A stretch of 64,000 nt of DNA from Sequoia sempervirens (taxonomy: Eukaryota; Streptophyta; Pinopsida; Cupressales; Cupressaceae): assembly GCA_007258455.2 (NCBI GenBank), contig VDFB02373365.1, forward strand, positions 217,553,765-217,617,764, given 5' to 3'. Below the pieces are notes generated by a model. That model ran no database searches and was not told the DNA's origin. It saw nothing but the letters and a program-made list of their open reading frames with translations. The stretch's first letter is position 1. The number at the start of each line of letters is the position of its first letter. This document shows positions 22,500-36,589 of this stretch, piece by piece. The position numbers were made by a program, and so were the translations under genes.

Positions 22500-25439
22500 G
22501 ATGATGAAAATGCAAGTATGACACTAGTCTATGTTTTTTTCTTTTTGTGTGATAATGGATGACAATGAAAAGAGATGATAATGCAAGTATGCCCAAAGTC
22601 AAGGTGACTAGGATGATGGTGCAAAGAGATGATAATGCAAGTATGCCAAAAGCCAAGGTGACTAGGATGGCGATGTTGACTTGGATGACAATGTTGATTA
22701 AGAAAATGACAATGTAGACTAGGAAAATTGCAAGGTCAAGGTGCAAAATGAGGACTAATGAGGAACTAATGCAAGGTCTAGGTTCAAAATGACAACTAGG
22801 ATGAATGATATTTTTGGATTTTTTTTTGGGAATAAAGTATGCAAGGTAGGAACTAAAATGAATGCAATTTGGAGATAGGAGTACCTAAGCACTCTAAGCT
22901 TAATCTTTGTTTTCGATCTTAGTTACCAAAGGACTTGTTGAAAATGACAAAGTGACAAGGTTAAGATGACTAGTGAGTTTTCCTAACTAGACTGTTGAGT
23001 TGGAAATCCTCACAAAAAGGACAATGACTGAAAATAGAAATGAATGATGAAGTCCAAGATAACCTAGTTTCGAAAGCAATGATTTTGCAAATTATGATAA
23101 GGTTGGCCTAACCCAAAGTATGCAAAAATGAAAAGCTATGGTAAAGCTAATATTGAAAATGATGATTATGAAACCTAATGGATGAAATCAAAAATTTGAA
23201 AGTTTAATCCTAGGGTCAAAAATGCAAACTAATGGTTGAATGATAAATATTTTGAGCAATTTCAAAGTTGGTTTATGATAGAGTCCTCTTGGAAAAAGTG
23301 TTTAACAATAGGCTGACAGTGTTTAGACTTATATTTTGGTTTGCATGAGGGTTTTGTTGCTATCATACAAATGTGTCATTTCGGGTCACGAATGCATCAT
23401 AGTATGGAAAATGTGTTTTAGTTTAATCAAATGCAGTTCAATAGTTATGTCGCAAGTTGCAAAATTTTTAGTTTTATGATGTATAATTTGAGGAAAAAAT
23501 CTTATCTATCCAAGGTCGAATGTTTTTGTCCAGAGTTGTGAATGTGGTGAATACTATTTGAAAATCCAGAAAGCACTTGACAAGCACAATGTTTTAGTGT
23601 AAGCAAACACACGTAAGACAAGCATGATCCTAATATTCCAAGGGTTTGTATACTTGGTATAGCCCACTGATATACCCCGGATTGGTGTTGAACACCTCTT
23701 CTTCTCAAGAGTGGATAGCTTAGAAGTTTGGTGGCACTGGCTCCTCTCCATGGCACTCACTTCTACGAGCACACCAACTTCAAATTCTTGGGTAGTCACT
23801 TCCCAAGAACTGTTATCTCTACTCAAGGGACTTCAGTAGTGAGTATCTTTGGGCATGATACTGTACCCTACAATATACAAAGTAACGGCTGAAAATGGTT
23901 GGCTTCTAAAATAATAGGTGTCTAGTAAGGGCATCTGTTCGAGTGGCCACACATGGGGTGAGAGATTAATCACTGATTAGGTAGCACTCTAGCCTGAAGA
24001 GGTTACACTCAATAGGGTTTATGGTAGTACTACTCCATCTGTGTGACACATCTGCACTCGTGGTACTTGAACTTTCCTCAAGCACCCATTTTATATCCTG
24101 GCTAGAAGTGGATTGGCTTCAGCCTATTACCGGTCAGGTCGTCCCTTAAGGTGAGTACTTTTTTCCCTTAAGGAAGGCCCATTTCTAGAAATAATAATCA
24201 TTTCTCTTACACCCAGGATTGCTCGAAAGCACACGGGGAGAGGATACTTCGATTATTAAGTCATGAGGGTGACAAAAAATAAGGTGGTTCTAGTTTTATG
24301 ATCACCTAGCTTTCACAAGGTGAGAGCATAATCACCTACCACCTTCAAGCACAGTCAGAAAAAATCAAGCACATGTTCATTTTAATGCACCAATGGAAGT
24401 GTTTTCTAAACTAGAAATTGCAAACATATTGTTTGAGAAATGAGTTTTCGACTAACGGAATTGCAAAACCACAAGTTAGTAGTTTCATAAATGTCTTGGA
24501 ACAATGAGAAAGCTGCAAAAAGCTAAGTTAGGAAAAGAGATTAAAAACCAAACTAAAAGTCAGTAAATAACTAAACTAGAAAATGAAGAGACTAAACTAA
24601 ACTAAGAAAAGGAAATCAAAGAAAACTAAAAACTAAGATCTCAATTTTTTTTGCTCCAAAAGAAGCAGTTTTTGGGAGCCCCACTCCAAAGCCGCACGCT
24701 ATAAACAGAAGATTAGTAAAAAAAAAAAACTTGAATGAAAACAACAAACTAAAATAGTGATAACTTTCTCAAAACTAAATAAAATTTTAAATCGTAGATA
24801 TCTATGGAAAGCTAAGACATAGACCTTCAAAACCCAGAAAATTTTTTGCAAAATCCTACACAACAAAAGTATTATAAACAAAATAATATTCGGATATTAA
24901 CAACTAAATCTTAAGAAGTTGTGATCACTTAAACGGCCATAACTTTCTCAAATATTAACAAAGTTTTAAACCGCTTGAAGTTTTCGAAAAATTAAGAATG
25001 AGGCCTACAAAACCCAGACAATCATTTTAAAATATTTTATGTACTTATTTTTTTGTGCTCAAAAGAAGAAGATGGTATTTCATATGAATTCTTGGCTGTA
25101 ACCTGCAAAACAACGAAAATAAACAAGAAAACACACAAATTTCTCTACAAAATTTTAAGATTCACATCGGATTCACCAATGTGAGATGGGGTTAAAAATC
25201 AAATAGCATAAACAAAGTGACAACCAATACTTCTAAACTATTAACCTCATCCAAACAAGAGAAAATAATGAAAGCATAAGGAAAATAGAACATCAAATCA
25301 AAATACTCCCCATGCTTGAACTTGAATCACTTCTCTTGCTCTCCTATTTCTCCTTTTGCAAATATTCCCTCAGATTTGTAGTCTAACTTGTACAAATACC
25401 TACAAATTGTAAGTAGAAAGTTGGAGAAGAATAGTTGTT
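22500..25439. other. No gene seen; probable 5' LTR and leader of the minus-strand gag unit
   Basis: Contains short tandem duplications (AGAGATGATAATGCAAGTATGCC twice near 22,572-22,645) and a diverged pair of ATAACTTTCTCAAA...AAACCCAGA blocks at about 24,760-24,840 and 24,945-25,025. The 23.5-24.4 kb part is somewhat richer in GC. I could not place LTR ends. Confidence 0.4.
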
Positions 25440-26460
25440 AAGGTGAAAATGGAGAAGGAAGTTTACTTTTATAGACAACCTTTCGAATGGACGGCTGAGA
25501 TTAATCTTCTAAAAAGATTCCAAGATCAATGGATGGGAATGCATGAGAGGAAGGTTATGAAATGGATGGTTGTGATTAAGTCTCAGAAAAGATGCCAAGA
25601 TCAACAATCTAAAATTGATGCACCAAAAATATGCCATGCATGGAAAATCTATGACGTCGACGACCATGACACCTGACAGCTATGACAGACATGCAAGACA
25701 TGCAGGCTATAACAGAAATAAATGTTATGATAGGGGATTATGACAAAGCATCTTTGACCACGTGGTGCATAAATAATTTATTTTAAATAATTTATTCAAA
25801 AATGGAGAGAGTGGAGGAAATGGACAAGTGGAAAATAAATTATTTATTCAAATTATTTATTTGGAGAAAATGAAAAGAGGAGCATTTAATTAAATTTATT
25901 AATTTAATTAAATGGAGAGATGAAAATTAGACCTTAAATAATTAATTTAGATTAATTATTTAATAGGGGAGGTGGCATGCGATAGTTAAATAATTTTAAT
26001 AATTACTTAACTATAGAAGAATTAAAGGACCATGAATAGATAAATAATTAATGGTAATTATTTAACTATAGATGAAAGGTGACAAAATAATTAAATAAAT
26101 AATAATTTATTTAACTATTGAAGAAGAGGGAACTAAAAAGAACCTCACGGTTTCGTTCAGGAGGTCGATTCAACAAATTTTGACTATAAATTTGTCCAAT
26201 TTTGGCCATCAGGAGCTTTTAAGGAATTTTTTTTGTATAAGGGCCTGTATGAACCCTATACGGATTCCTATGCATGTAATTTGAAAAAAACAAAATAAAA
26301 TTAGTGATGCGATTAGTTTATTTAATCAAACAAGATAGAATAAAGATTAGAAAGTGAATTAATTAAATAATTATTAAAAATTATTTAATTAATAGAGTAA
26401 TATGATCAAACATAATTGAATAACTAAAATTATTCAATTATCGAAGGATGAGGATGAAGA
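25440..26460. repeat. AT-rich region with repeated TTAATTAAAT / AATAATTATT inverted words
   Basis: Many near-palindromic words (TTTATTAATTTAATTAAA, AAATAATTAATGGTAATTAT, TTAACTATAGA) recur every 60-100 bases. A possible ACGT element, CCACGTGG, sits at about 25,759. No gene. Could be LTR U3 sequence of the minus-strand retroelement, unproven. Confidence 0.4.
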
Positions 26461-29285
26461 AAAATGACACTCACAGGCTGAGAACATTTTTCATTGTCTA
26501 CAAAAATAAATATCTTTGATGATGTTGAGCTTAGATTTGATTCCTCAACAATAAGTGATCCTAAATTGAAAGAGCCACTAGAAAAATTCATGAAACCAAA
26601 AAAGAAACTTCAAAAACCATCATTATCCAAAAGGAATTTTAATATTAGAATTAAATAGATAAATTTTGAAAAACCACATGAATTGTAATAACTAGAATCC
26701 TCTAGAATATTTTCCAATCCATATTGGAAATAACAAAGAATATTCAATGGAAAGAGATAGATATGAGTTGATTTTACCTAACTAGCTAGAGATTAAAACA
26801 CTCTGACAAGATGTTCATGAAAGTCCATATTTGCAAGTTGATTCTAGAATGTTTAACATGAATCAAAGTGACATAATAGAGAAATAATCCATTATAAATA
26901 TCATGAATTTTTTATAAACATCACTTAAAGTATCATAATAAGAATGTACATCCATTAGAAAATTCTTAATGACACACATCTCTAAAAATTGCCAAAGGAA
27001 AAAATTATGTTTTTGAAAAATGTGACAAAAGATAAAAAAAAAAAAAAATACCATCCTTCATAGAGAAAAGGAAAAGTCACTCAAGTTTTTCTTTAACAAA
27101 TTGTTGAAGTTCACAAAAAAAACTTAAAATCGTTACAAAAATCTAAATATTCTTAAAATTTCTTTGGATGCCTAAACTAGCAACCCAATCAACAAGTTGA
27201 TTTATTTCTTGAAATATTTAAATGATTCTACATAAGAATAAGACATTCTTGAATGAGACTATGAATTCTTCACTATTTAGCTTCTCAAATTTTTGAACCT
27301 TTTAGTTTCATTTAAAAAAAAAAATCATTAAAGGTTAGTTAACATACCCATTTGTAGGAAACATATAATATATTCTATTTCTTCCTTCCATATTAGTCAT
27401 GTTAGAACCAAAAACTAATTTCCCATCCCAATTACAATATATTTATGGTTTCTAAGAATATCACTCCCTTCAACAAATTATATTATTTTTTGAAACTCTA
27501 TCAAAGTTATTTTTAAAAAAATATCAATTTTTTTAGTCCTAGAATGACCAGACCCTATGGAGTGGTAGATGGTATTTCTTTGTCATCATATTATAAACAT
27601 GTGGTAAGTTCAAACTCATTTATACCTATAATTAACTACAAAAAAATACACCTATGTTAGGATTTTATTTGAGTATTTTTGGATGGAATGAGTGGTGGAT
27701 TTGTTGGTTCAATCCCTTTGTTTGATGAATGGTGTTATGTTTGGATGTGTTATAACTATAATTTTTCCATTTACAAACAACAACACAAAATATAATAGTA
27801 TGTAAAGATTAACATTTCTTCAAAATAGAATGGTGTTTGTAATGGGTACTGGCCCTTCAAGTTTTAATCTAATCAAAACATTTCTTCAAAATGGAAGGGA
27901 AAGATACCTTGTAATAAAACTAACCTCTAGAACTCTAAACCAATTTATTTCATTATGCCTATCTTTTTTTTCTTTAGCAAGGGTCCAAAGGTTATCAAAA
28001 TGTCTACTCAAGGAAAGAGATTTTATATATTTTTTCTTGAAAGTTAAAATTTTCAATAGCTAACAATTCACACCCTCTCTATCTAAATGAAATACTAGAC
28101 AACACATGTAAAACATGAACCTTGGAATTGGTTTAAGCACAAACATAAGATATGATGAGTAAAGCATTGGAGATTCACATATAAAAGTTGAAAATACTCA
28201 AATAATCAATAAACTGTATTCAGCTCATGACATCCCACAACAATAATTAAACTATACTCAACTCGTGAAACTACTTACACAATCACACAAATCATCTTAA
28301 ACAATGATTTTAGTAGCAAGTAGGCATCAAATTAACAATGGCTCAAAGTCTAAGTGCCAATAGCACTTGTTTATAATTCTTACACTAAAAAGAGTCTTCT
28401 TGCAATTAAAAAAAGCTCAAAATACAAAACTACTCAAATTTTAGATCATCTAAAATAAGAAATCTTGAAATAGACCTCAACTAAATATTAAATACATCCT
28501 AAGATTTAAACTTGCTAGTAATTTATCTAAAAATATCAATCCTTCAATAATAAAAATGGCTAAAGATAGTCAATATAATGCATGCACAACCTTTCATAGT
28601 GATTTTTACATAGTTCCCTCATTCTAACCATGAATGATCCCAAGAAGAAACTAGAAACCCTAGCAACCGCTGATAAATTACTAGATAATCTTGGTGACTT
28701 GAATCTAATTTCCTATTAAGAACATGTTGCATTCTCTCATTGTGTTTAAAAACTTGTAAAACTCAGTGATTTAAAGCCCCAGGTATCGTCAATAATTTCA
28801 ATCAAAAAAAATTATCCTTAGCATGATTATTTAACAAAAAAAAATTATTGCAAGCCCTTGTTTATGGGGCTATCAATGTTAATTTTCCAAACCTGGTACT
28901 ATGCATCAAATGTCACTACCTCCTTACAACTAGGTCAAATTAAACTCTAATGATGCATCAAAATGGAACCCCAAAACTTTTTGTGCTATCTACCTAATGA
29001 AAAATGAACATGGTAAGCTTATTAGAGCAACTCCAAAAATTGACTAAAATGACAAATGATAAATGGATAATGTTACCTTAGGCATGAAACCTTGTCAAAG
29101 TGATGTTCAAAGCATAAGTTGTCACAAAATTTGATTGATGGATGTTTGGGTTGCTTGATATACATGTAAGAGGTTAGTTGACAAAGCACAATAGATGATT
29201 GTATCTGGCATGTGGATTCCATAACTCAAACATCTTCATAAAAATGGAATAATTGATCATAATAGCTCCATGTTCATATTTTCTT
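26461..29285. other. No gene seen
   Basis: AT-rich, with only short frames (at most 77 codons) lacking motifs and homopolymer runs such as A(13) near 27,037. Confidence 0.6.
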
Positions 29286-29660
29286 TGTTGATTATTTGGA
29301 ATACTAAGAGGGGGGTGAATCAGTATTCCATAAAACCATTTAGATGTAAACCACCCACTTATTAAAGCACATATGACTGAAAACTAGAATGAAGACATTG
29401 AAATGAACATCAAAACACAAAACATATCAACACCAAATTTTTACGTAGAAAACCCAAAATGGGAAAAACCACAGTGAGGATTAGCTCACAATATAATATA
29501 TCTAGATATAGAATATTACAGGGCTCACTGCTAGGACACACTGACCTTAGAAGGCTCACAACCAAAATATACAATGAAATGGCTAACCACCAAGATATAA
29601 AAGATATGGCTCACTGCCAAGAGTATGAACTAATGGAATGCACCTTCAATGTGTTTTTTC
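29286..29660 (+). repeat. Possible copia-type retroelement relic
   Basis: Holds the phrase AGAGGGGGGTGAATCA and, ~140 bases later, TTTTTACGTAGAAAACCCAA and GGGAAAAACCACAGTGAGG. I recognise these as recurrent in untranslated parts of plant Ty1/copia elements. No reading frame with retroelement motifs is present. The recognition is from memory of sequence style, hence low confidence. Confidence 0.3.
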
Positions 29661-29812
29661 AATTCCAATGAGGCTTTGAATGTGAAGTACTACTCTGCAT
29701 AGCAATCGCATAACAATTATGATTTGATCCTTGTCTCCTTCCATAGTATGTTGCTCGCAAATAATAAATCATTTAAGCTTGCACAGCCTTTCCCCTTTTT
29801 TCACGCACTTAT

Positions 29813-30602
29813 GGGTATGTGCAGGATCATCATGGAAAAAACAGGCCCTTAAATGGCAAAAAATTTAGAAAAATCAGAGTTAGGCAACTTGACGTAAAAA
29901 TTTGAATAAGTTATCTATATTATTTCAAAATTATGTAAGAATAGAATCTGTGGAAAATTGAATGTAGTTTCTAAACTACTAGGTTTATTTAAAAAATAAA
30001 AATCTATTTGGTGAAAATTTGAAATTTCAATGTAGTAGTACTTAAATTTCAATGAAAAAATAAAAAGTAGGTGTATGTCTAACCACCCTAACCACAATAA
30101 AATGATAATATTTTTTTATAATATTTTATATATAAGTAGAGGACTCATGTCTAGATGTGATGCATATTTTTTTGTAATTTTTTTCCAAGTAAATAATTAA
30201 TTATGAATTTTTATTACAACTTTTAAAAAATATAAAAACTAGTATGTCTAACCACCTTAACTTGGTCAAAACTTCATGAAATTCAATTTTTCTTTTTTTA
30301 ACCCTATAGTATGTGAAGCATAGAATGTGATGCATATTTCGGATTCAAAAAATGTGATGTCGTTTGAAAGCTATAGATGTTTTTCAATCAGCATATCAAT
30401 CAGGACTTTAGTTGTAATTATAATAAAAAATGAATAATAATTATTTATTAAATTCAAAGTATAGCATAATTTATATTGGTGGAAAGCTGAGAATCTCCTT
30501 TAAAAACCCTTTTTGTTTCATCAATTTTGGGTAAAAAAATGTCGTCAGCCACATACCCATGATATTGCCACTTTTTGGCCCATCATGATCTTGCACATAC
30601 CC
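29813..30602 (+). mobile_element. TIR element copy A, full length 790 bp, TSD TTAT
   Basis: Terminal inverted repeats of about 23 bp begin GGGTATGTGCAGGATCAT at the left and mirror this at the right (..ATGATCTTGCACATACCC). The element is flanked by TTAT on both sides. The same sequence occurs in reverse orientation at 50,851-51,642 at about 90% identity by eye, and partially at 14,318-16,506. No transposase is encoded, so it is a non-autonomous MITE-like element. A 4 bp duplication with GGG..CCC ends does not fit the common plant superfamilies (TA, TAA, 3 bp CACTA, 8 bp hAT, 9 bp Mutator). Confidence 0.88.
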
Positions 30603-32699
30603 TTATTCACACACTCCTTATCTCACCACAACTCCAAAAAATTCTTATGTATATATACAAGTATATTTCATACATCAATTAGGTCGGCCTAATTAGATGT
30701 AAGAAAACCAATAAAAAATAACTCATGTTGGCACCATATAAGATTTAAAATATTTTTATCACGTTGGCATAGATTTGTAAGGGGTCCAACTAATATATGA
30801 AAAGTATGATTATTCTTCTTAATACATGTCATATATTAGGTCGGCCAAGATTAGGACATAATCACAAAAACTCCAAACCAACACATACTTCAAGTAAGAC
30901 ACTTTTCAAATTCGACATTACTTTAGTTTCTCATCACATTAACATCAAAGGGATCACTATTAGAGACGCGACACTAGAATGTTCTTTCGAAGAATATGTG
31001 GAATCTCCCACATTGGCATACTGAACAGAAAAAAAAATTGTAGTATATAGAGTTAAACTATGTCATTGATAACTTTATGTACGCAACACAAAAATTCTCA
31101 AGATCACGGATATAGCTGTCTAAATGAGTCATAATAATGAGATTAAGAGAGTAGATTCATATCTCATCTTATGGTGAATTTCAAACTCAAAAACCAATGT
31201 ACTAGCTCAATAGTAGATAACACTTCCGATAGAGATCAGCTTCTGGTATACCAAATATGTTTCCCATCATGATGCCATAATTTTGACATCAATGACAACA
31301 TTGGAATAATCAAAACACTTCATGCTCATGTTGCAAGGTTCCCACATTTCCAACATTCTTCTTTCTTCCTAATGTAATACAAGAACATGATATTGATTGA
31401 TTAAATTGTTAAAACAATTCTACTAATTTTACCATTGAATTTTCCTTGACTTCTTTTAGGATGCTCAATTGCTATTCTAAAAATGTTGGCTCTTTCACTA
31501 GGATTGCCTAAGATTTTAAATGGTGAAAAAGACTTACATATTTATATGCATTTATTTAATTTCCTAAAAAATTAATTATCAACAGTCGACAAATGAATTT
31601 GAAATTTCTAAATATAAAATACCAATAATGAAATGTTTAAATAAGGGCCAAGATAGGCTAGACAAGGGTGCTAGCACTCATGTCTGGACCTTTTTTGGGG
31701 GATTTTGTGTCATTAAATAAATTTGAAATTATCATTCCCAATTTAATTCTTATTTTTCAAAGGTTATCATAAAATGAGAAAATTACAAGCATAATTAGGT
31801 CCAATCACATTGGGGGGAGCTAAACCTAGTGTGAAATTGTTAAGGGTGAAAATTTATGACAAGTTACATCAAGTATTTTTTAATTGAAATAGATATTAGC
31901 TTTAAATGTTGAAGTGTGTAAAAATATAATCCAATCGATTAGTTAAAAATACATATAAAACTATGACTTCCTTTCCTAGACAACTTTCGCTTGGTCACAC
32001 TAGCTCAACACAAAGCAATGATGAGTATGGGGTGTGGTTTCTGAAGAAATTTAAAAACGTAAAGACTATCTCAGATCTCTAATAGATAGTGGATTTTGAT
32101 GCCTCCTCAAATGTTGTGTGAGGGCCTCAACTTATCTCTATTTCAAAAACTATCATATTTTTGTTTCCTCCTTTTTATATCATTTTAAGGCTTATGCTCT
32201 TTTTTGGCCTCTCTACGCCTTTCTCCAATTTCTAGGGACATTTTTTCTATGTTTTTTGGTCCCTCGGCTACACTTTCACTGCAAACTTTATTATACTCTT
32301 ATGTATTTCCACTTACTATCAATATATATATAGTTTAGCTTATTTCCTTTTATTTAAAATAAAATAACATATAAAAGAGAAAATGTGTTCTTTATTTTTC
32401 AAATATACATGTACTAAAAGCAATAATTTCCATAGAAAACCCAATTTTAGCTTTTTGTAAACTAAGTCTACAATTTTTAAGCCTAAAAAGTTGAAAATCC
32501 TATGAAATTAGGGTTTTTCTTTTACAACTTTTCTCTTAGAAAATATCTTGAGCTACAAAATTATTTCCTCACATAAGAAAGAAAGAAAAAATTATCTCAT
32601 ATTTCTTAAATCGTGTATGTTAGATCAAATGCTAAAGTCTTCTTTGGAGCATAATCTCAATTAGTTGGGATTTAGCAACTTGTGGCACTAAATTGGAAT
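30603..32699. other. No gene seen
   Basis: AT-rich. A small palindrome built on ATTAGG-TCGG-CCTAAT lies near 30,679 and a half-copy (TATTAGGTCGGCC) near 30,836. Frames up to 75 codons are without motifs. Confidence 0.55.
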
Positions 32700-32718
32700 C
32701 ATTAATATTGGTTGTAGG

Positions 32719-32995
32719 ACATAATAACCCGACCAAAATAACCCTAGAAAGAATAACCCGGTCACAATAACCCAAGGATAAAATAACCCAAGGTCATAAT
32801 AACCCAAGCCAAAATAACCTGTGGTTAGAATAACCCATGGATAGAATATCCCCGTAAGAATATAGAAAAAGGAAAAAAAATTATAAATTACATGTATGTT
32901 GCTAAAAAACTTTATTAGCTTGATCTAAAATGACCATGGGTTATTCTATCCATGGGTTATTTTGACCATGGGTTATTCTGTCCATGGGTTATTGT
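32719..32995. repeat. Head-to-head minisatellite of AATAACCC / GGGTTATT words
   Basis: About eight AATAACCC-containing units (32,719-32,850) face four CCATGGGTTATT units (32,930-32,995) across an ~80 bp A-rich spacer, making a foldback structure. The left arm doubles as the end of the putative large TIR segment. Variants of the same word occur at 52,557-52,640. Confidence 0.8.
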
Positions 32996-32999
32996 AGTG

Positions 33000-35100
33000 C
33001 CTCTCATGTTACTGATACTTTTGATACTACTTTGTGTGTGTTTTGATTCTATGTGGTTTCTGATTATGCTTGATGCTTACTGGATACTCTGTTAGACATC
33101 TTTTCTGCCATGTGTTTGGCGTGGTAGACAGTTATGTTTATTTTCTTCTGCTAGTTGGACTTATGTGTGGGATACTTATGTTGATGTTACTGAGTGTGAT
33201 ATATTGATGATGTGATATTTAGATTTTGATTACTGTATTTGATTTGGGTGAAGGAGATGGGGTGGCATCAGTCATCCATGAGCGCTCTGCCTCACCACAA
33301 CTCTCTTTCACAATGTGTTTGATTATGAGTTATATGCATATATGTATATGTTGTTTGACGTTTGGTGTTATGCAGGAGTGCAAGTATCGAGTGCCAACTC
33401 CACCTGCATTGTCGAGTCTGAGTGCACCCTACATACCCAATGGTTTGATGTGGTTCGGGAGTGGATAAGAAAGTACCCCCGTCTGTGTCAGTGGTTGGTC
33501 CAGTGATTGTTCATGTCTTATCTATACTTCATCCATATGGGTATGATTTTAATTTAAGTGATTTACTTTCATGAGTTTCATAATGTTGCAAAAGTTGTGT
33601 TTATGGCTTTGACTAATGTATTATTATTTTAATTTAAATACTATCCTATGGTGTGAAGTATTAAGTAACTAAATGTTCAATGTTGAAAATGGTATCAATT
33701 CTTTTGGGAAATAATTGTGTGCATTAGCATTTATTATTATTGTGAAATGTGAATTATCATTTAATTTAAATCAATAGAAGTTAATAATTTATTTTATTGG
33801 TTATTTAAAAATTAATTCACATAAATTATTAGTGTGATTGATATTATTATTAAATAGTAATTTAATAGTACATTTTAATTTTAAAGGTGGCTAAGTTAAA
33901 TGTTGTTTTATTTATTTTAATGTTATTTGATTGTTTTTTGAAAGTCAACTTTTATTTAAAAGGAATTACATATTAAATGGTTGCATAAAATAGTGTTAGT
34001 TAATTGAAGAAAAATTCCTTTTTCGAAATAAGAAAAAAGAAGGAAATTGTGGCAAGTGGCATTTGCATGGGAAAATATGTCAGTAAATTTATAGCAAGTT
34101 CTGATTTTTGCTTTTTTTAAAATTTATATCCAAATAGTGCTTTTTCAGAAAAACAAGGAGAAAAAGAAAAAAAATGAAATTTCTATCTGCAACTCAAAAA
34201 TGGTGAAATTTTTCTGAGAATTAAATCCTTTGTGTTTTTCTTTGAATTTCTATTTAGAGGAATTTATATTTTAGTTTTATGTTAGGCATTGTTCTCGAAA
34301 TTGTTTTGTTGGGGTTTCGGATCTCTAGATTGCTGAAGGTTGTGGCTAGCTGGATACGCTCAACACAGCACTTTGTCCTTGAATCAAATTAAGTGAAAGA
34401 CTCCAGGTATTTTTTAAAATCCGTGAAAAAATCTCTGTAAATTTTCAGTTTAAAAAAGAAAAGGATTTCCAAAAAAAATAAAAAATTAAGATTTATTTAT
34501 GATTACTGTGAATTTTGGAATTTTTGTTTGTGAAATCCAATTCTCTGTGAATGTATACCAGCCTATAGCTTTCCCCTTCCATTCATTTCCTGCCCTATGT
34601 ATTTTATATTGGTTTCTATTTGAGAATAATCAAATTTTCGTTTCCTTCTGTCCATTGTAATCTCTCAGCCAAGATCCTATGTAAATTGTCTTTGTCAGAG
34701 ATCCTGTGTAGTCTCCATAGAAGACTGCCCAGTTTTAGATAATCAACTGTTATCATATTTATGCTCCCCCTTGTGGTATAAAATGAAAACAAATAAACAT
34801 TTGTTGCAACTCTATAGATTGTTTGGAAGATGAGAAGATAGAACTAATAAGAAGTGTAAGTATCCACAAAGCATAGATTACGTCAGGAGCATACTGGTTT
34901 TGCAGGAAGCTAAAGCAAATAAATAAATAAAAAAAACAGAGATTAATCTGGCACATGTAATCCCAATATTTTCTTCTGGAATAAAGCTTACATTTCACCT
35001 GTAGAAACTAGACTTTGTAGGAAGAAAATACCATAAAACTAAGCATGATTTTACCAATAAAAAGAACAAGATAAGAGGTTTGGTGGATGCAATAGCGGAA
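33000..35100. other. No gene seen; degraded LTR-like sequence
   Basis: Mixed AT-rich sequence. The block 33,226-33,510 (GC-richer, frames of 63-80 codons) looks like retroelement LTR or untranslated sequence rather than a gene. Confidence 0.4.
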
Positions 35101-35110
35101 TTAATGCTAA

Positions 35111-35301
35111 TCAGTTTTGGGCTACCTCAGCTGCCTCTTTCAAATCATAATTAAATAGATTAAATTCTTCTTTTGTCAGTGTACTCCTACCCTTGGCTAT
35201 TACGTGATCTTCACATTTACCCAGCACCTTTAAATACCATTATCTTCAATCTGTACTACGTCTTCCTTTGGCGCCCAACAGAGGAATATGTGGGGAATGG
35301 T
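35111..35301 (-). pseudogene. Exon-like segment, product not recognised, one frameshift
   Basis: The minus strand reads TIPHIFLCWAPKEDVVQIED and then, one frame over, WYLKVLGKCEDHVIAKGRST followed by LTKEEFNLFNYDLKEAAE, with a possible donor GAG|GTAGCC. The protein-like composition and continuity across a single shift suggest a decayed exon of a host gene. I do not recognise the family. Confidence 0.3.
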
Positions 35302-36360
35302 TTAGGAAACTATTAGGGAATTATGTTTATATGTTTGATCTTTCATGTCAGTTACCGTATTGATATTTACTCTCAGGTCAGGCACAAGTAAGTTGCGTCT
35401 GTCAATATATTAGGTATTGTGGTCAATCACAAATGTAAATGCTCCCACCTACTCCTATCGTAGGCACCCAAATAAAAAAATTCAAATGGGCGTCCAATTA
35501 ATCATATTCAACATACCAGTTTCCCTCCCTGTAGTAAGCTTGAAACGTAGGTGATGAACTTTGCGCAGGTGAAGAAATAAATTCAGAGTGATTTGATATC
35601 CATTCTTATATTTTATAATTTTATCATTAACTATGCCTGCGAACATCAACATATTCTGTATTATGGCCACCGTAAATATTAATTTGAAGAAGACTTTCTT
35701 CTTTTAAGATGAACCTCAATATACCGACTAAATTCTCCCATAAGCTAATGGCTGAAACAAAGTAAAACATGTTTCTGTTGTTCATGCCCAGGCATTTCAT
35801 TGTGCCATAAATTAAATCTGAAATTAATGATAATGCTGAAACATTTAAATTATTAATGGTAATATTAAATACTGACATTAATATTTGTATTCATATTATC
35901 AGCATCATTCAAATAATGTTAAATGTGACATTAATACTAGTAACAAAATTAATGTTAATCACAAGATTAATACTAGATTTTTAATTAAAAGAGAAAGGCA
36001 TAAAGAGATTTCTTTTTAGGTTATATTTTCTTTAAATATCAGTCTAGACGGTTGTTGAGATTAGGTTCAAACTTAAGCTGTAAATGACACCCTCATAAAA
36101 TTAAACTCATCAGTTATAGCTGAGCGCGCTGGATGGTTGAAGCGTTTTGGGAGAGTCCCGAAAAGCCATGGACTCGAGTAGTTGGCAGAGTAATTATGGC
36201 ACCAGTAAAAATGGAAATCTTTAATGCTAAATTTTAAGGCAACTGACCTACGTTACCCTCCAGCAGGTTACTTTAAGTTTTAAACTAAATTTTAAAATGG
36301 TATCCCTGGATAATTTGCATTATTTGTAAGAGGACATCTTCAATCAAATCAAATGGCAGA

Positions 36361-36434
36361 CAATAATTAATGAGATAGCTAGTGGTGGACGCATCTCAGT
36401 CAATAATTAATGAGACAGCTAGAGGTGGACATAT
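36361..36434 (+). repeat. Short tandem duplication
   Basis: CAATAATTAATGAGATAGCTAG with GGTGGAC is repeated ~39 bases later as CAATAATTAATGAGACAGCTAG with GGTGGAC. Two copies, about 35 bases each. Confidence 0.8.
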
Positions 36435-36529
36435 CCAGAGGATCTCACAGTGGACATAGCAGCAGTAAGGTACAGCAGGGATGATAAATGCTTGTGGGGC
36501 GTTCTTGGTCCTTTGAAAGCATGGCTTAC

Positions 36530-36589
36530 CTTACGACCATTTAGACTTAGCGTAGGTGGATGGTTAATAGCTGTTAGAGTGGTGCTCAT
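36530..36589 (-). other. Candidate first exon with strong donor site
   Basis: Minus-strand ATG at 36,589 opens 20 codons (MSTTLTAINHPPTLSLNGRK, basic and Ser/Thr-rich as in plastid transit peptides), ending exactly at AAG|GTAAGC, a near-consensus plant 5' splice site. The frame also stays open for 57 codons. A TATATAT only ~28 bases upstream is too close to be its promoter. No continuation exon could be proven. Confidence 0.22.
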
